Shown here one piece after another: positions 56,951-64,000 of a DNA stretch of 64,000 nt. This stretch comes from Alphaproteobacteria bacterium (GTDB lineage Bacteria > Pseudomonadota > Alphaproteobacteria > Micropepsales > Micropepsaceae). A model generated the notes under the pieces. It searched no databases. It worked only from the letters and a program-made list of their open reading frames with translations, and was not told where the DNA came from. Positions within the stretch are counted from its first letter, which is position 1; each line of letters starts with the position of its first letter. The DNA is taken from contig CANJLC010000001.1 in assembly GCA_947475445.1 (NCBI GenBank), positions 1 to 64,000 of the forward strand, written 5' to 3'. The translations under genes and the position numbers were made by a program.

Positions 56951-57483
56951 TGCGGCGTGTGCTGGCAACCCTGTTCGTGATGCTGCTGGCGCTGCCGCCC
57001 GCAGCAACTGCCGCGCCCGCCACCGCGCCCATTAAAATTCCGGTCAAGCTGAAGGTGGGCGATGTTGCGCCGCTCTTTGCCAAAACAGATCTGCAAGGGC
57101 GCCCCTTCGACCTCAAGGCCCAGCGCGGCAAGATCGTGCTGGTGGATTTCTGGGCCAGCTGGTGCCCGCCTTGCCTGATCGCAATTCCCCATCTGGGCAA
57201 ATTGCAGAAGCAATATGGCGCACGCGGCCTGCAGGTGGTGGGCGTCTCGATGGACGAGTCCGCCGCCATCACCAAAGACACCATGCGCAAGATCCCATTC
57301 GCCTATCCGGTGGTGATGGGCGATGCGAAATTCGGCAATCTCTATGGCGGCGTGCTGGGCCTGCCGCTGCAATATCTGGTCGGCGCGGACGGAAAAATCC
57401 TGGCCATCTGGAGCGGCGAAACCCCGCTCTCCACCCTGGACAAGGGCATTGCTGCGGCAATGAAGAAGCTCAGGCCGGGCTGA
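56950..57483 (+). CDS. TlpA/ResA-like periplasmic thioredoxin
   Basis: A 177-residue protein with a signal peptide (1-22, cut after TAA), a thioredoxin fold with FWASWCPPCLIAIPHLGKL (C72, C75) and the cis-proline region LGLPLQYLVGADGKI. This class reduces disulfides in periplasmic proteins, for example cytochrome c apoproteins. The ATG overlaps the stop of the rhodanese gene, so the two are co-translated and probably work as a thiol pair. Confidence 0.88.
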   Translation: MRRVLATLFVMLLALPPAATAAPATAPIKIPVKLKVGDVAPLFAKTDLQGRPFDLKAQRGKIVLVDFWASWCPPCLIAIPHLGKLQKQYGARGLQVVGVSMDESAAITKDTMRKIPFAYPVVMGDAKFGNLYGGVLGLPLQYLVGADGKILAIWSGETPLSTLDKGIAAAMKKLRPG

Positions 57484-57504
57484 CGGCGCGAACCAACGGA
57501 TTTT

Positions 57505-58302
57505 TTATTGACGCGGCTTGCGGCTGAGAAAAAGCCCAGTCTCGATCCTAACCTCAAGGGCACCGCCGCCCGATCGAAAGGCGCGCGCGATATTGTCCCG
57601 GAAAGCCGTTAACTGGGCATCTGTGGCGCGGTCACCGGGCGGATAGGAGGTGAGGGCCAAATATATGTCGTCGGGATTTGTGACCCGCATGCGCGCCGGG
57701 TATCTGCGAAGCGCCACATTTCCGAACTGCGGCTGCATCAGTCGCCGGGCGGTGTCATAACCGAACAGGATCGCGGCGGGATCTTCCGCCTTCCCACCCA
57801 GCGCGACGGACAGTTCGAAAAGTTCACGCTTGTTGCCGGTATCGTTGGTGGTGACGGCCAGCCATCCGCCGGGCTTCAGCACCCGAAACATCTCCGCGAT
57901 GGCCGTCGCCGGATCGGGTACATGATAAAGCATGTGCATGGCGGTGACTTTATCGAAGCTGCTGTCCGGGAAAGGCAGCTCCGGCGCTTTCACCGTTTGT
58001 CCGGCGACTGACGTGAAGGGCAGGCCTTTGCAGCGCTGCACAGCTTCCTCGACCATGCCGGGCGAGGCGTCCGTCAGGGTCAGCTCCAGTCCCGGCGGCA
58101 ACGCCTTCGCGGCCTCCGCCCAGAACCAGGCCGGGCCGCAGCCCACATCCAGCACCGTCTCGCCGCCTTCAAGGCCAAGCTGCTGCGCCACCCACACAAA
58201 CCAGGGAACGTGCGAAATCACATAATCCCGGTTCAGGCGCGCCCGCGCCGCCAGCTTCTGGCTGTCGGCATATTGTTGCGCCAGGTCGTCCGTATTTGCC
58301 AA
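57505..58302 (-). CDS. SAM-dependent class I methyltransferase
   Basis: A 265-residue methyltransferase. Motif I is ETVLDVGCGPAWFWAEAA, the acidic residue after beta-2 is in LTLTDASPGMVEEA, and the LPFPDSSFDKVTAMHMLYHV and FRVLKPGGWLAVTT motifs follow, a UbiE/Methyltransf_11 layout. The start is probably a TTG at 58302, six bases after the peroxiredoxin stop, since no ATG or GTG precedes the conserved N-terminal helix. The substrate is unknown. It is likely co-transcribed with the peroxiredoxin. Confidence 0.83.
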   Translation of the reverse strand: MANTDDLAQQYADSQKLAARARLNRDYVISHVPWFVWVAQQLGLEGGETVLDVGCGPAWFWAEAAKALPPGLELTLTDASPGMVEEAVQRCKGLPFTSVAGQTVKAPELPFPDSSFDKVTAMHMLYHVPDPATAIAEMFRVLKPGGWLAVTTNDTGNKRELFELSVALGGKAEDPAAILFGYDTARRLMQPQFGNVALRRYPARMRVTNPDDIYLALTSYPPGDRATDAQLTAFRDNIARAFRSGGGALEVRIETGLFLSRKPRQ

Positions 58303-58307
58303 ACGAC

Positions 58308-58964
58308 TTACTTCGGCTGGCCGGTGGTGCGCAGATACGGCTTGTGCGTCTTGTAGCCGGGGAACAGCGTCTTGGCCTCGTCGTCGCTCACCGCGCCGGT
58401 GATGATCACGTCGCCGCCCTGTTTCCAGTCGGCGGGCGTGGCCACCCTGTGCTTGGCCGTCAGCTGCATGGAATCGATCACGCGCAAGATCTCGTCGAAA
58501 TTGCGCCCCGTGGTCATGGGGTACACCAGCACCAGCTTGACGCGCTTGTCCGGCCCGATGATGAAGACATTGCGCACCGTGGCGTTGTTCGCGGGCGTGC
58601 GGCCTTCCGACGTTCCCGCCGTGTCGGCGGGCAGCATGCCATACAGCTTCGACACCGCCAGGTCCGTGTCGCCGATCATGGGATAGTTGGGGCCCATGCC
58701 CTGCGTCTCGGCAATGTCCGCCGACCATTTGGTGTGGTTCTCCACCGGGTCCACCGACAGGCCCAGCACCTTGACGCCGCGCTTGTCGAATTCCGGCTTC
58801 AGTTTCGCCACCGCGCCCAGCTCCGTGGTGCAGACCGGCGTGAAATCCTTGGGGTGCGAAAAGAACAGCACCCAATTGTCCCCGGCCCACTCATAAAAGT
58901 GCAGCTTGCCTTCGGTGGAGGCGGCGGTGAAATCTGGGGCGATATCGTTGATCGAAAGCGGCAT
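58308..58964 (-). CDS. 1-Cys peroxiredoxin (Prx6 type)
   Basis: A 218-residue peroxidase. The active motif FSHPKDFTPVCTTELG has the peroxidatic C45, and the C-terminal Prx6 extension (IDSMQLTAKHRVATPADWK, GGDVIIT) is present without a resolving cysteine. It reduces peroxides using an external thiol. The ATG at 58964 begins MPLSINDIAPDF; an upstream in-frame ATG at 59108 would run into the riboswitch. It is divergent from the btu operon. Confidence 0.93.
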   Translation of the reverse strand: MPLSINDIAPDFTAASTEGKLHFYEWAGDNWVLFFSHPKDFTPVCTTELGAVAKLKPEFDKRGVKVLGLSVDPVENHTKWSADIAETQGMGPNYPMIGDTDLAVSKLYGMLPADTAGTSEGRTPANNATVRNVFIIGPDKRVKLVLVYPMTTGRNFDEILRVIDSMQLTAKHRVATPADWKQGGDVIITGAVSDDEAKTLFPGYKTHKPYLRTTGQPK

Positions 58965-59084
58965 GGACCTGATCCTCTGGCGATATTGGGCCGCGAACCT
59001 TAGCCCAATCGCACACCCTGCGGTAGCACCGCCATTCCACAGGAGATGGACCGGAGATTTGCGGTTGACGCCGCCTGCGTCCGG

Positions 59085-59280
59085 GGGCAAAACGCCGCTC
59101 AGGTGCAAGGTCTAGGGAATACGGTTCAACACCGTAGCTGCCCCCGCAACTGTAACCGGCGAGTGATCGTCCAGTAAGCCACTGAATTTCTGAAGGGGTT
59201 TTTTCCTCTTCAAGATTTGGGAAGGCGGACGAGAGCAAAAACCCGGGAGCCAGGAAACCTGCCTCGCACTGTCGTCCAAT
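59085..59280 (+). promoter_or_regulatory. Cobalamin (B12) riboswitch
   Basis: Conserved elements of the class occur in order: AGGGAA (59114-59119), GCTGCCCCCGCAACTGTAA (59137-59155), CCACTG (59179-59184), GGGAAGGCG near 59219, and the B12 box AGCCAGGAAACCTGCC (59248-59263). It sits in the leader of btuB, where adenosylcobalamin binding normally lowers expression of B12 uptake genes. The outer boundaries are approximate. Confidence 0.93.
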
Positions 59281-59324
59281 GTTCGGCCGGGGATGGCCGA
59301 AGATTCGCGGGGTAAACCGTCGCG

Positions 59325-59390
59325 GCGACAATGTTGGAGTTGTCGCGCGAAACACACATCACAGGCGCGTGACAACTCTTGAACCTGTCA
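59325..59390 (+). promoter_or_regulatory. Probable expression platform of the riboswitch (competing hairpins)
   Basis: GCGACAA (59325-59331) can pair with TTGTCGC (59340-59346). The overlapping GTTGTCGCGCG (59339-59349) can instead pair with CGCGTGACAAC (59366-59376) with one G-U pair. TGACA (59370-59374) can in turn pair with TGTCA (59386-59390), directly before the GGAG ribosome-binding site of btuB. The three stems exclude one another in sequence. There is no T-run, so control is more likely at translation than termination. Confidence 0.5.
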
Positions 59391-59399
59391 GGAGAAGTC

Positions 59400-61250
59400 A
59401 TGTTGAAATCCATCTTGCTGTCCTCCGTCGCGCTGGCGGCGGCGTCTGTGCCGGCCTTGGCGCAGGCCGAACGCATCATCGTCTCCGCTACCCGTACCCC
59501 GACCGCTGCCGATGCCGTCGCCAGTTCGGTGAGCGTTGTTACCGCCGCTGACATCGAAGCCCGCCAGCAACTGTCGCTGCCCGACGTGCTGCGGGACGTG
59601 CCCGGCCTCAATATCGTGCGGGCTGGCGGCCAGGGCAGCCAGACCTCCGTCTTCACGCGCGGCGCCAATTCCAACCACACCAAGGTCCTGGTGGACGGCA
59701 TCGACGTGGCCGACAGTTCCACCCCCAACGGCGCCTTTGACCTGGGAAAATACAACGCTGCCGACATCGCCCAGCTCGAAGTGCTGCGCGGCCCAAGCTC
59801 AGGTCTTTATGGTTCCGATGCCATCGGCGGCGTCATCGCCATCATCACCAGAAGCGGTGAGGGCCCCGGCACCCTCGCGGCCCGCGCCGAAGGCGGCAGC
59901 TTCGGCACCTTCAACCAGGAGATCGGCCTCGGCGGCGAGAAGGACGGCCTGCATTACCGTTTCACGGCGGCGCACCAGCATTCCGGCAACACGCCGGTCA
60001 CGCCCAAATCCATCCTGCTCCCGGGTGAGCGCGCCATCGGCGATTTTTATGACAGCTCCAGCCTCTCCACCAGGCTAGGCTATGATGTCAGCGAGACGTT
60101 CGGCATCACATTTGTGGGCCGCAGCCAATATTCCCTGAACAAATACACCGGCGACGGTTTCGACCTGAAAACCTTCCTGGGCTTTCCCGCCTTCACCCAG
60201 AACCGCTCTTCCTCCAGCCAGAACCACGGGCGGCTCTCGGCCCATCTTGTCCTGGGCGGCTTCGACCAGACGCTTGGCGCGGCCTATTCCAGCACCGTGA
60301 CGGCGGTTGCCGATCCCAATCTCGGCAATGCCCGCAATGTCGGCGACCGCGTCAAGCTCGACTGGCAGGGCAGCAGGGACATGGGCTACGGCCAGACCCT
60401 GGTGCTGGGCGCAGAAACGGCGCGCGACGCCATTCACCGGCCCTTGTCGGCGGGCGTCACCACCAATGCCGGCTTTGCCGAACTGCAATCCGCTATCGGC
60501 GCTCTCAACAGCGCCGTCTCGGTCCGCTATGACGATAACAGCCGTTTCGGCAACAAGCTCACCTGGCGGATCGCGCCCAGCATTCGCATCGACGCTACCG
60601 CCACGCGGGTGAAAGCCAGCTACGGCACCGGTTTCAAGGCGCCCTCGCTGCAGAACCTGTTTGGACCTTTCGGCCACAATGTGAACCTGAAACCGGAAAC
60701 CAGCACCGGCTATGATATCGGCCTGGACCAGGCGCTTGGCGCGGATTTCACCGCCGGCATCACCTGGTTTCACAATGACATCAGCAACCTGATTGATTTC
60801 GGCCCGCCGCCCTTGTTCAACCCGGTCAATATCGGCAAGGCCCGCACGCAGGGCGTGGAAAGCTACGTGGAATGGAAAGCGTCGCAGATGTTCAAATTCC
60901 GCGCCGACTATACCTATACCGAAGCCAGGGACGCGCGCTTCGGGACCGAACTGCTGCGCCGGCCCAGGAACAAGGTCAGCGCCACGGCCGATGTGCAGTT
61001 TACACCGGCCCTGTCTTTCGCCGCCACGCTTCTCTATGTCACCGGCGGTTCCGACCTTGACCGCATCGCTTTCTCGCCGGTGAAGTCCGGCAATTACATG
61101 ACCCTGGATATCGCGGCGCGTTACGCGCTTTCCGATACGATCAGCCTGTTTGGCCGGATCGACAACCTGTCGGATACCAATTATCAAAGCCCGAGCGGCT
61201 TCCTGCAGCCTGGCCGAGGTGTCTATGCCGGTATCAAGGCGACGCTGTAA
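59400..61250 (+). CDS. btuB: TonB-dependent cobalamin receptor BtuB
   Basis: A 616-residue outer-membrane receptor: signal peptide 1-22 (cut after LAQA), a TonB-box-like ERIIVSATRTP at the mature N-terminus, the plug domain with VLRDVPGLNIVRAGGQG and LRGPSSGLYGSDAIGGVI, and a 22-strand barrel. The protein ends ...YAGIKATL with leucine, not the usual aromatic residue. AGGAG precedes the ATG at 59400. The riboswitch and the btuFCD genes behind it make cobalamin the likely substrate. Confidence 0.93.
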   Translation: MLKSILLSSVALAAASVPALAQAERIIVSATRTPTAADAVASSVSVVTAADIEARQQLSLPDVLRDVPGLNIVRAGGQGSQTSVFTRGANSNHTKVLVDGIDVADSSTPNGAFDLGKYNAADIAQLEVLRGPSSGLYGSDAIGGVIAIITRSGEGPGTLAARAEGGSFGTFNQEIGLGGEKDGLHYRFTAAHQHSGNTPVTPKSILLPGERAIGDFYDSSSLSTRLGYDVSETFGITFVGRSQYSLNKYTGDGFDLKTFLGFPAFTQNRSSSSQNHGRLSAHLVLGGFDQTLGAAYSSTVTAVADPNLGNARNVGDRVKLDWQGSRDMGYGQTLVLGAETARDAIHRPLSAGVTTNAGFAELQSAIGALNSAVSVRYDDNSRFGNKLTWRIAPSIRIDATATRVKASYGTGFKAPSLQNLFGPFGHNVNLKPETSTGYDIGLDQALGADFTAGITWFHNDISNLIDFGPPPLFNPVNIGKARTQGVESYVEWKASQMFKFRADYTYTEARDARFGTELLRRPRNKVSATADVQFTPALSFAATLLYVTGGSDLDRIAFSPVKSGNYMTLDIAARYALSDTISLFGRIDNLSDTNYQSPSGFLQPGRGVYAGIKATL

Positions 61251-61251
61251 C

Positions 61252-62067
61252 GTGAAAAAACTGCTGGCCACGGCGATCCTTCTGCTTGCCACAAGCGGGC
61301 AGGGGATCGCCGCGCCGCAACGCATAATGTCTTTGAAGCTCTGCACCGATCAGGTGCTGATGGATCTGGTTCCGGCTTCGCGCATCGCGTCCATCTCCTT
61401 TCTCTCCCGCGAAAGCGCCGCCTTGAAAGCCTGGCCCCAGGCTGCCGCCATTCCCATCAACCACAATACGGCGGAAGAAGTGCTGGCGGTGCATCCTGAT
61501 CTGGTGCTGACCGACAATTTCACCGCCCCGGCCATGCGCGCCGTGCTGGCCCGCAGCGGCGCGAAAATCCTCGAAGTGCCCGAGGCGCGCAATTTCGGCG
61601 AGATACGCGCCGTCATGCGGCTTGTCGGTGATGCGGTGGGCGCGCGTCCCAAAGCCGAAGCGCTGATCGCCCGCATGGATGAAACATTGCGCCGCCTTGC
61701 CGCCACTGTGCCGGCACGGCCCATCCGCGTTGCCGGATGGGGCGGGGGCGGCTTTGTCCCGGGCCGTGACGGCCTCTTCAACACCATCCTCGCAGCGGCG
61801 GGCGCTGTCAGCGTCGCGCCCGGTGGCGGCGGCTATTATGATGTGGAAAGCCTGATCGCCGCCAAGCCCGACGTGCTGGCCTATGGCGACAATTACAGTG
61901 ACATGCCCACCCTGCGCGCCGACCAGAATGACCATCCCGCGCTGCTCAAGCTCTATGGCAAGCGCCGTGTCAGCTATCCGTCGCCTTTCTATGGCTGCGG
62001 CCTGCCGCAAAGCGCCGATGCGGCCGCTGCCCTGCGCCTCCAGTTGCAGCAGGCGATGCAGCCATGA
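61252..62067 (+). CDS. btuF: Periplasmic cobalamin-binding protein BtuF
   Basis: A 271-residue substrate-binding protein of the helical-backbone type (PF01497): signal peptide 1-20, QRIMSLKLCTDQVLMDL at the first lobe, a VLAVHPDLVLTDN motif, and the second lobe VESLIAAKPDVLAYGDNYSD. The start is a GTG one base after the btuB stop. It would deliver B12 to BtuCD. Confidence 0.9.
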   Translation: MKKLLATAILLLATSGQGIAAPQRIMSLKLCTDQVLMDLVPASRIASISFLSRESAALKAWPQAAAIPINHNTAEEVLAVHPDLVLTDNFTAPAMRAVLARSGAKILEVPEARNFGEIRAVMRLVGDAVGARPKAEALIARMDETLRRLAATVPARPIRVAGWGGGGFVPGRDGLFNTILAAAGAVSVAPGGGGYYDVESLIAAKPDVLAYGDNYSDMPTLRADQNDHPALLKLYGKRRVSYPSPFYGCGLPQSADAAAALRLQLQQAMQP

Positions 62068-63029
62068 CAAAAATAATCCTTGTACTGACTATTTTGGTGG
62101 CGGCCGCCTTTGCCGCCTCTCTCCTGGCGGGCCGCATCTGGCTGCCCCCCGCCGACATACTGTCGGGCAAAAGCGGGCTCACCTCCTTGATCGTGATGGA
62201 TATTCGCCTGCCGCGCACCATCCTCGCCCTGCTGACCGGACTGACGCTGGGCCTCAGTGGCGCCGTGCTGCAAGGCCTGACGCGCAACCCGCTGGCCGAG
62301 CCGGGCCTGCTGGGCGTCTCCACTGGCGCCGCATTGGGCGCAGTGATCGCGATCTATTTTGGCGTCACCGCCATTTCTTCACTTGCGGGCCCGCTGTTCG
62401 GTCTCGCCGGAGCCTTTCTCGCTTGCACACTGACCTTCGCGCTTGGCCGCGGCGGCACCATCGCGCTGATCCTCGCAGGTGCCGCCGTCTCGAGCCTTAC
62501 GGCTGCTGGCATTGCGCTGGCGCTCAACTTCGCGCCCAACCCCTATGCCGCCTATGAAATCATGAGCTGGCTGCTGGGCTCGCTGGCCGACAAGAGCTGG
62601 GACCAGGTCCTTCTCGCGGCGCCCTTTATCATCCTGGGCGGCTTTCTTCTCTCCACCACCGGCCGCGCTCTCGACGCTCTGTCCCTGGGCGAAGCACAGG
62701 CGCAAAGCCTCGGCATCCAAATGAACCGGTTGCAGCTGACGGTTATTCTCGGCACCGCGCTGGCCGTGGGCGCCGCCGTTTCGGTGACTGGCGCCATCGG
62801 ATTCATCGGATTGGTCGCGCCGCATCTGGTGCGGCCTTTCGTGGGTCATCAGCCCAGCCGCATTCTCGCGCCCTCAGCCTTGGGCGGCGCGCTTCTTCTC
62901 CTGCTGGCGGATATCGCGGTGCGCGAAATCCATCTGGGTCCTGAAATCAAGCTGGGTGTTTTCACCAGCCTGATCGGCGCGCCCTTTTTCTTCTGGCTTG
63001 TGCTGCGCCTGCCGGGGAAATCGCCATGA
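62064..63029 (+). CDS. btuC: Cobalamin ABC transporter permease BtuC
   Basis: A 321-residue FecCD-family permease with about ten membrane segments. Motifs are RLPRTILALLTGLTLGLSGA, QGLTRNPLAEPGLLGVSTGA, and the coupling loop VTGAIGFIGLVAPHLVR. It overlaps btuF and btuD by four bases each. Confidence 0.92.
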   Translation: MTKIILVLTILVAAAFAASLLAGRIWLPPADILSGKSGLTSLIVMDIRLPRTILALLTGLTLGLSGAVLQGLTRNPLAEPGLLGVSTGAALGAVIAIYFGVTAISSLAGPLFGLAGAFLACTLTFALGRGGTIALILAGAAVSSLTAAGIALALNFAPNPYAAYEIMSWLLGSLADKSWDQVLLAAPFIILGGFLLSTTGRALDALSLGEAQAQSLGIQMNRLQLTVILGTALAVGAAVSVTGAIGFIGLVAPHLVRPFVGHQPSRILAPSALGGALLLLLADIAVREIHLGPEIKLGVFTSLIGAPFFFWLVLRLPGKSP

Positions 63030-63781
63030 CGTTTCTCATGGCCGAACATGTCAGCGTGACGCGGGGCGGGCACCCCATCCTGCAGGACGTTTGCTTTGAG
63101 GCGGGCGCCGGCGATTTTATTGCCGTGATCGGACCCAACGGCGCGGGCAAATCCACTTTGCTGTCGGCGCTGGCGGGCCTGATCCAGCCGTCCAAAGGCG
63201 ATGTCAGCCTGGACGGCATCAATCTCGCGCGCATCCCGCTCAAGGCACTGGCACAGCGCCGCGCCTACCTGCCGCAAAATCCCATTTGTGAATGGCCGCT
63301 TTCGGTGGAGCGGCTTGTGGCGCTGGGCCTGACGCCGCAATTGCCGGCCTTCGGCGGCCTGCCGGACGCCTTCGAACCCGCCATCACCAAAGCCCTGCAA
63401 TCCTGTGATCTCACGGATCGCCGCCTCCAGCCGGTGAACACCCTGTCGGGCGGTGAATTGTCCCGCGCCATGCTGGCCCGCGCTTTGGTGGGTGAACCGG
63501 AAATACTGATCGTGGATGAGCCGGTGACGGGACTTGATCCCCGCCATGCCCTGGACTGCGCCCGGCGGCTGGCGGCCTATGCCGCGGAAGGAAAGCTGGT
63601 GATTGCCTCGCTGCATGACCTCACCCTGGCCGCGCGTTTTGCCCACCGCATCGTCGCCCTCAAGGGCGGCCGGGTAGCGGGCGAGGGGGCACTCACCTCC
63701 GGCCTGATCGGGCAGGTCTTTGACGTGGAAGCCCACATCTATGGCGCGGGCGCTGATGCCACCGTCGCCATATTGCGCTAG
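63026..63781 (+). CDS. btuD: Cobalamin ABC transporter ATP-binding protein BtuD
   Basis: A 251-residue ATPase. Walker A GPNGAGKST is at 36-44, the signature is LSGGELSRAMLARAL, Walker B is ILIVDEPVTGLD, and the H-loop is SLHD. An ATG four codons inside (MAEHVS) is an alternative start. It completes the btuBFCD uptake set. Confidence 0.92.
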   Translation: MTFLMAEHVSVTRGGHPILQDVCFEAGAGDFIAVIGPNGAGKSTLLSALAGLIQPSKGDVSLDGINLARIPLKALAQRRAYLPQNPICEWPLSVERLVALGLTPQLPAFGGLPDAFEPAITKALQSCDLTDRRLQPVNTLSGGELSRAMLARALVGEPEILIVDEPVTGLDPRHALDCARRLAAYAAEGKLVIASLHDLTLAARFAHRIVALKGGRVAGEGALTSGLIGQVFDVEAHIYGAGADATVAILR

Positions 63782-63790
63782 TCTGGCGCC

Positions 63791-64000
63791 ATGATGCTTC
63801 TGCGACCGGCCCTGATCCTGCTGCTGAGCGCCACGGCGGCTCATGCGGATTACTTCATGTATGGCCGCTATATCCCCATGGAGGGAAAAGTTGGCCAGGC
63901 TTTAATGTCCGATGCCACCTTCAGCGTGGAAGACATGCCGGAGCGCTGCGTGCCCGAGTGGAAAAGCATCAGCATCGCGGGCGTGCTGCCGCCTGGTCTG
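63791..64000 (+). CDS. Secreted protein, N-terminal part only (runs off the right edge)
   Basis: Seventy codons are visible from the ATG at 63791, nine bases after btuD. Residues 1-19 form a signal peptide (MMLLRPALILLLSATAAHA), then DYFMYGRYIPMEGKVGQALM and a single cysteine in ERCVPEWKS. No family is recognised. The spacing suggests it belongs to the btu transcript, so a role in cobalamin uptake or the envelope is possible. Confidence 0.65.
   Translation, partial: MMLLRPALILLLSATAAHADYFMYGRYIPMEGKVGQALMSDATFSVEDMPERCVPEWKSISIAGVLPPGL

Overview
The window is chromosomal DNA of a GC-rich alphaproteobacterium. Three things show this: the gene order nuo - birA - coaX - rnj - mce - DUF1467 - proS - lolCD - dnaE - rpsB/tsf/pyrH/frr/uppS/cdsA/dxr/rseP/bamA/ompH/lpxD/fabZ/lpxA/lpxI/lpxB - gltA - gltX - comEC - lexA - trp; LpxI in place of LpxH; and the alphaproteobacterial LexA box type (GTTC-N7-GTTC). 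I cannot fix the genus from sequence alone. A lineage near Caulobacterales, Rhizobiales or Micropepsaceae is possible.

Positions 1-2703 are an accessory patch of less GC-rich appearance. It holds the end of an IS3-family element, a small gene that seems cut by it, a tyrosine integrase, and two exact 24-bp copies of a tRNA-Asp 3' end (plus one degenerate copy), each exact copy followed by a near-perfect palindrome. This looks like tandem integration at a tRNA-Asp gene lying left of the window. Between the repeats is one small putative membrane-protein gene. The gap 1764-2102 holds only attachment-site remnants; 2454-2928 holds the second repeat and the probable nuo promoter.

Positions 2929-17565 are a complete 14-gene NADH:quinone oxidoreductase operon (nuoA-N) with an NTF2-like gene between nuoD and nuoE. 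The transcript continues into birA, coaX, rnj, mce and a DUF1467 gene and ends at a strong terminator at 21401-21430. A lineage-specific stretch follows (21557-25071): two secreted proteins, one with a possible papain-like fold, and a reverse-strand proline-tRNA ligase of the archaeal/eukaryotic-type (type 3) class sitting in the usual proS position.

Positions 25177-30939 hold lolCD, a LexA-controlled 33-residue membrane microprotein (a probable SidA-type division inhibitor) and dnaE. Positions 31012-45453 are the translation, isoprenoid, envelope and lipid A cluster from rpsB to lpxB; lpxD is clearly short. Then come gltA and gltX (reverse strand), comEC, lexA with its own autoregulatory box, and a trpG-trpD-trpC-HTH operon that lacks the usual trpE, moaC and moeA neighbours.

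Positions 54358-58964 are a mixed set: TauE/SafE permease, cupin, two tiny proteins, a broken LuxR-type HTH gene, a secreted rhodanese plus TlpA-like thioredoxin pair, and a methyltransferase/1-Cys peroxiredoxin pair. From 59085 a cobalamin riboswitch with possible mutually exclusive hairpins precedes btuB-btuF-btuC-btuD, and the window ends inside a new secreted-protein gene.
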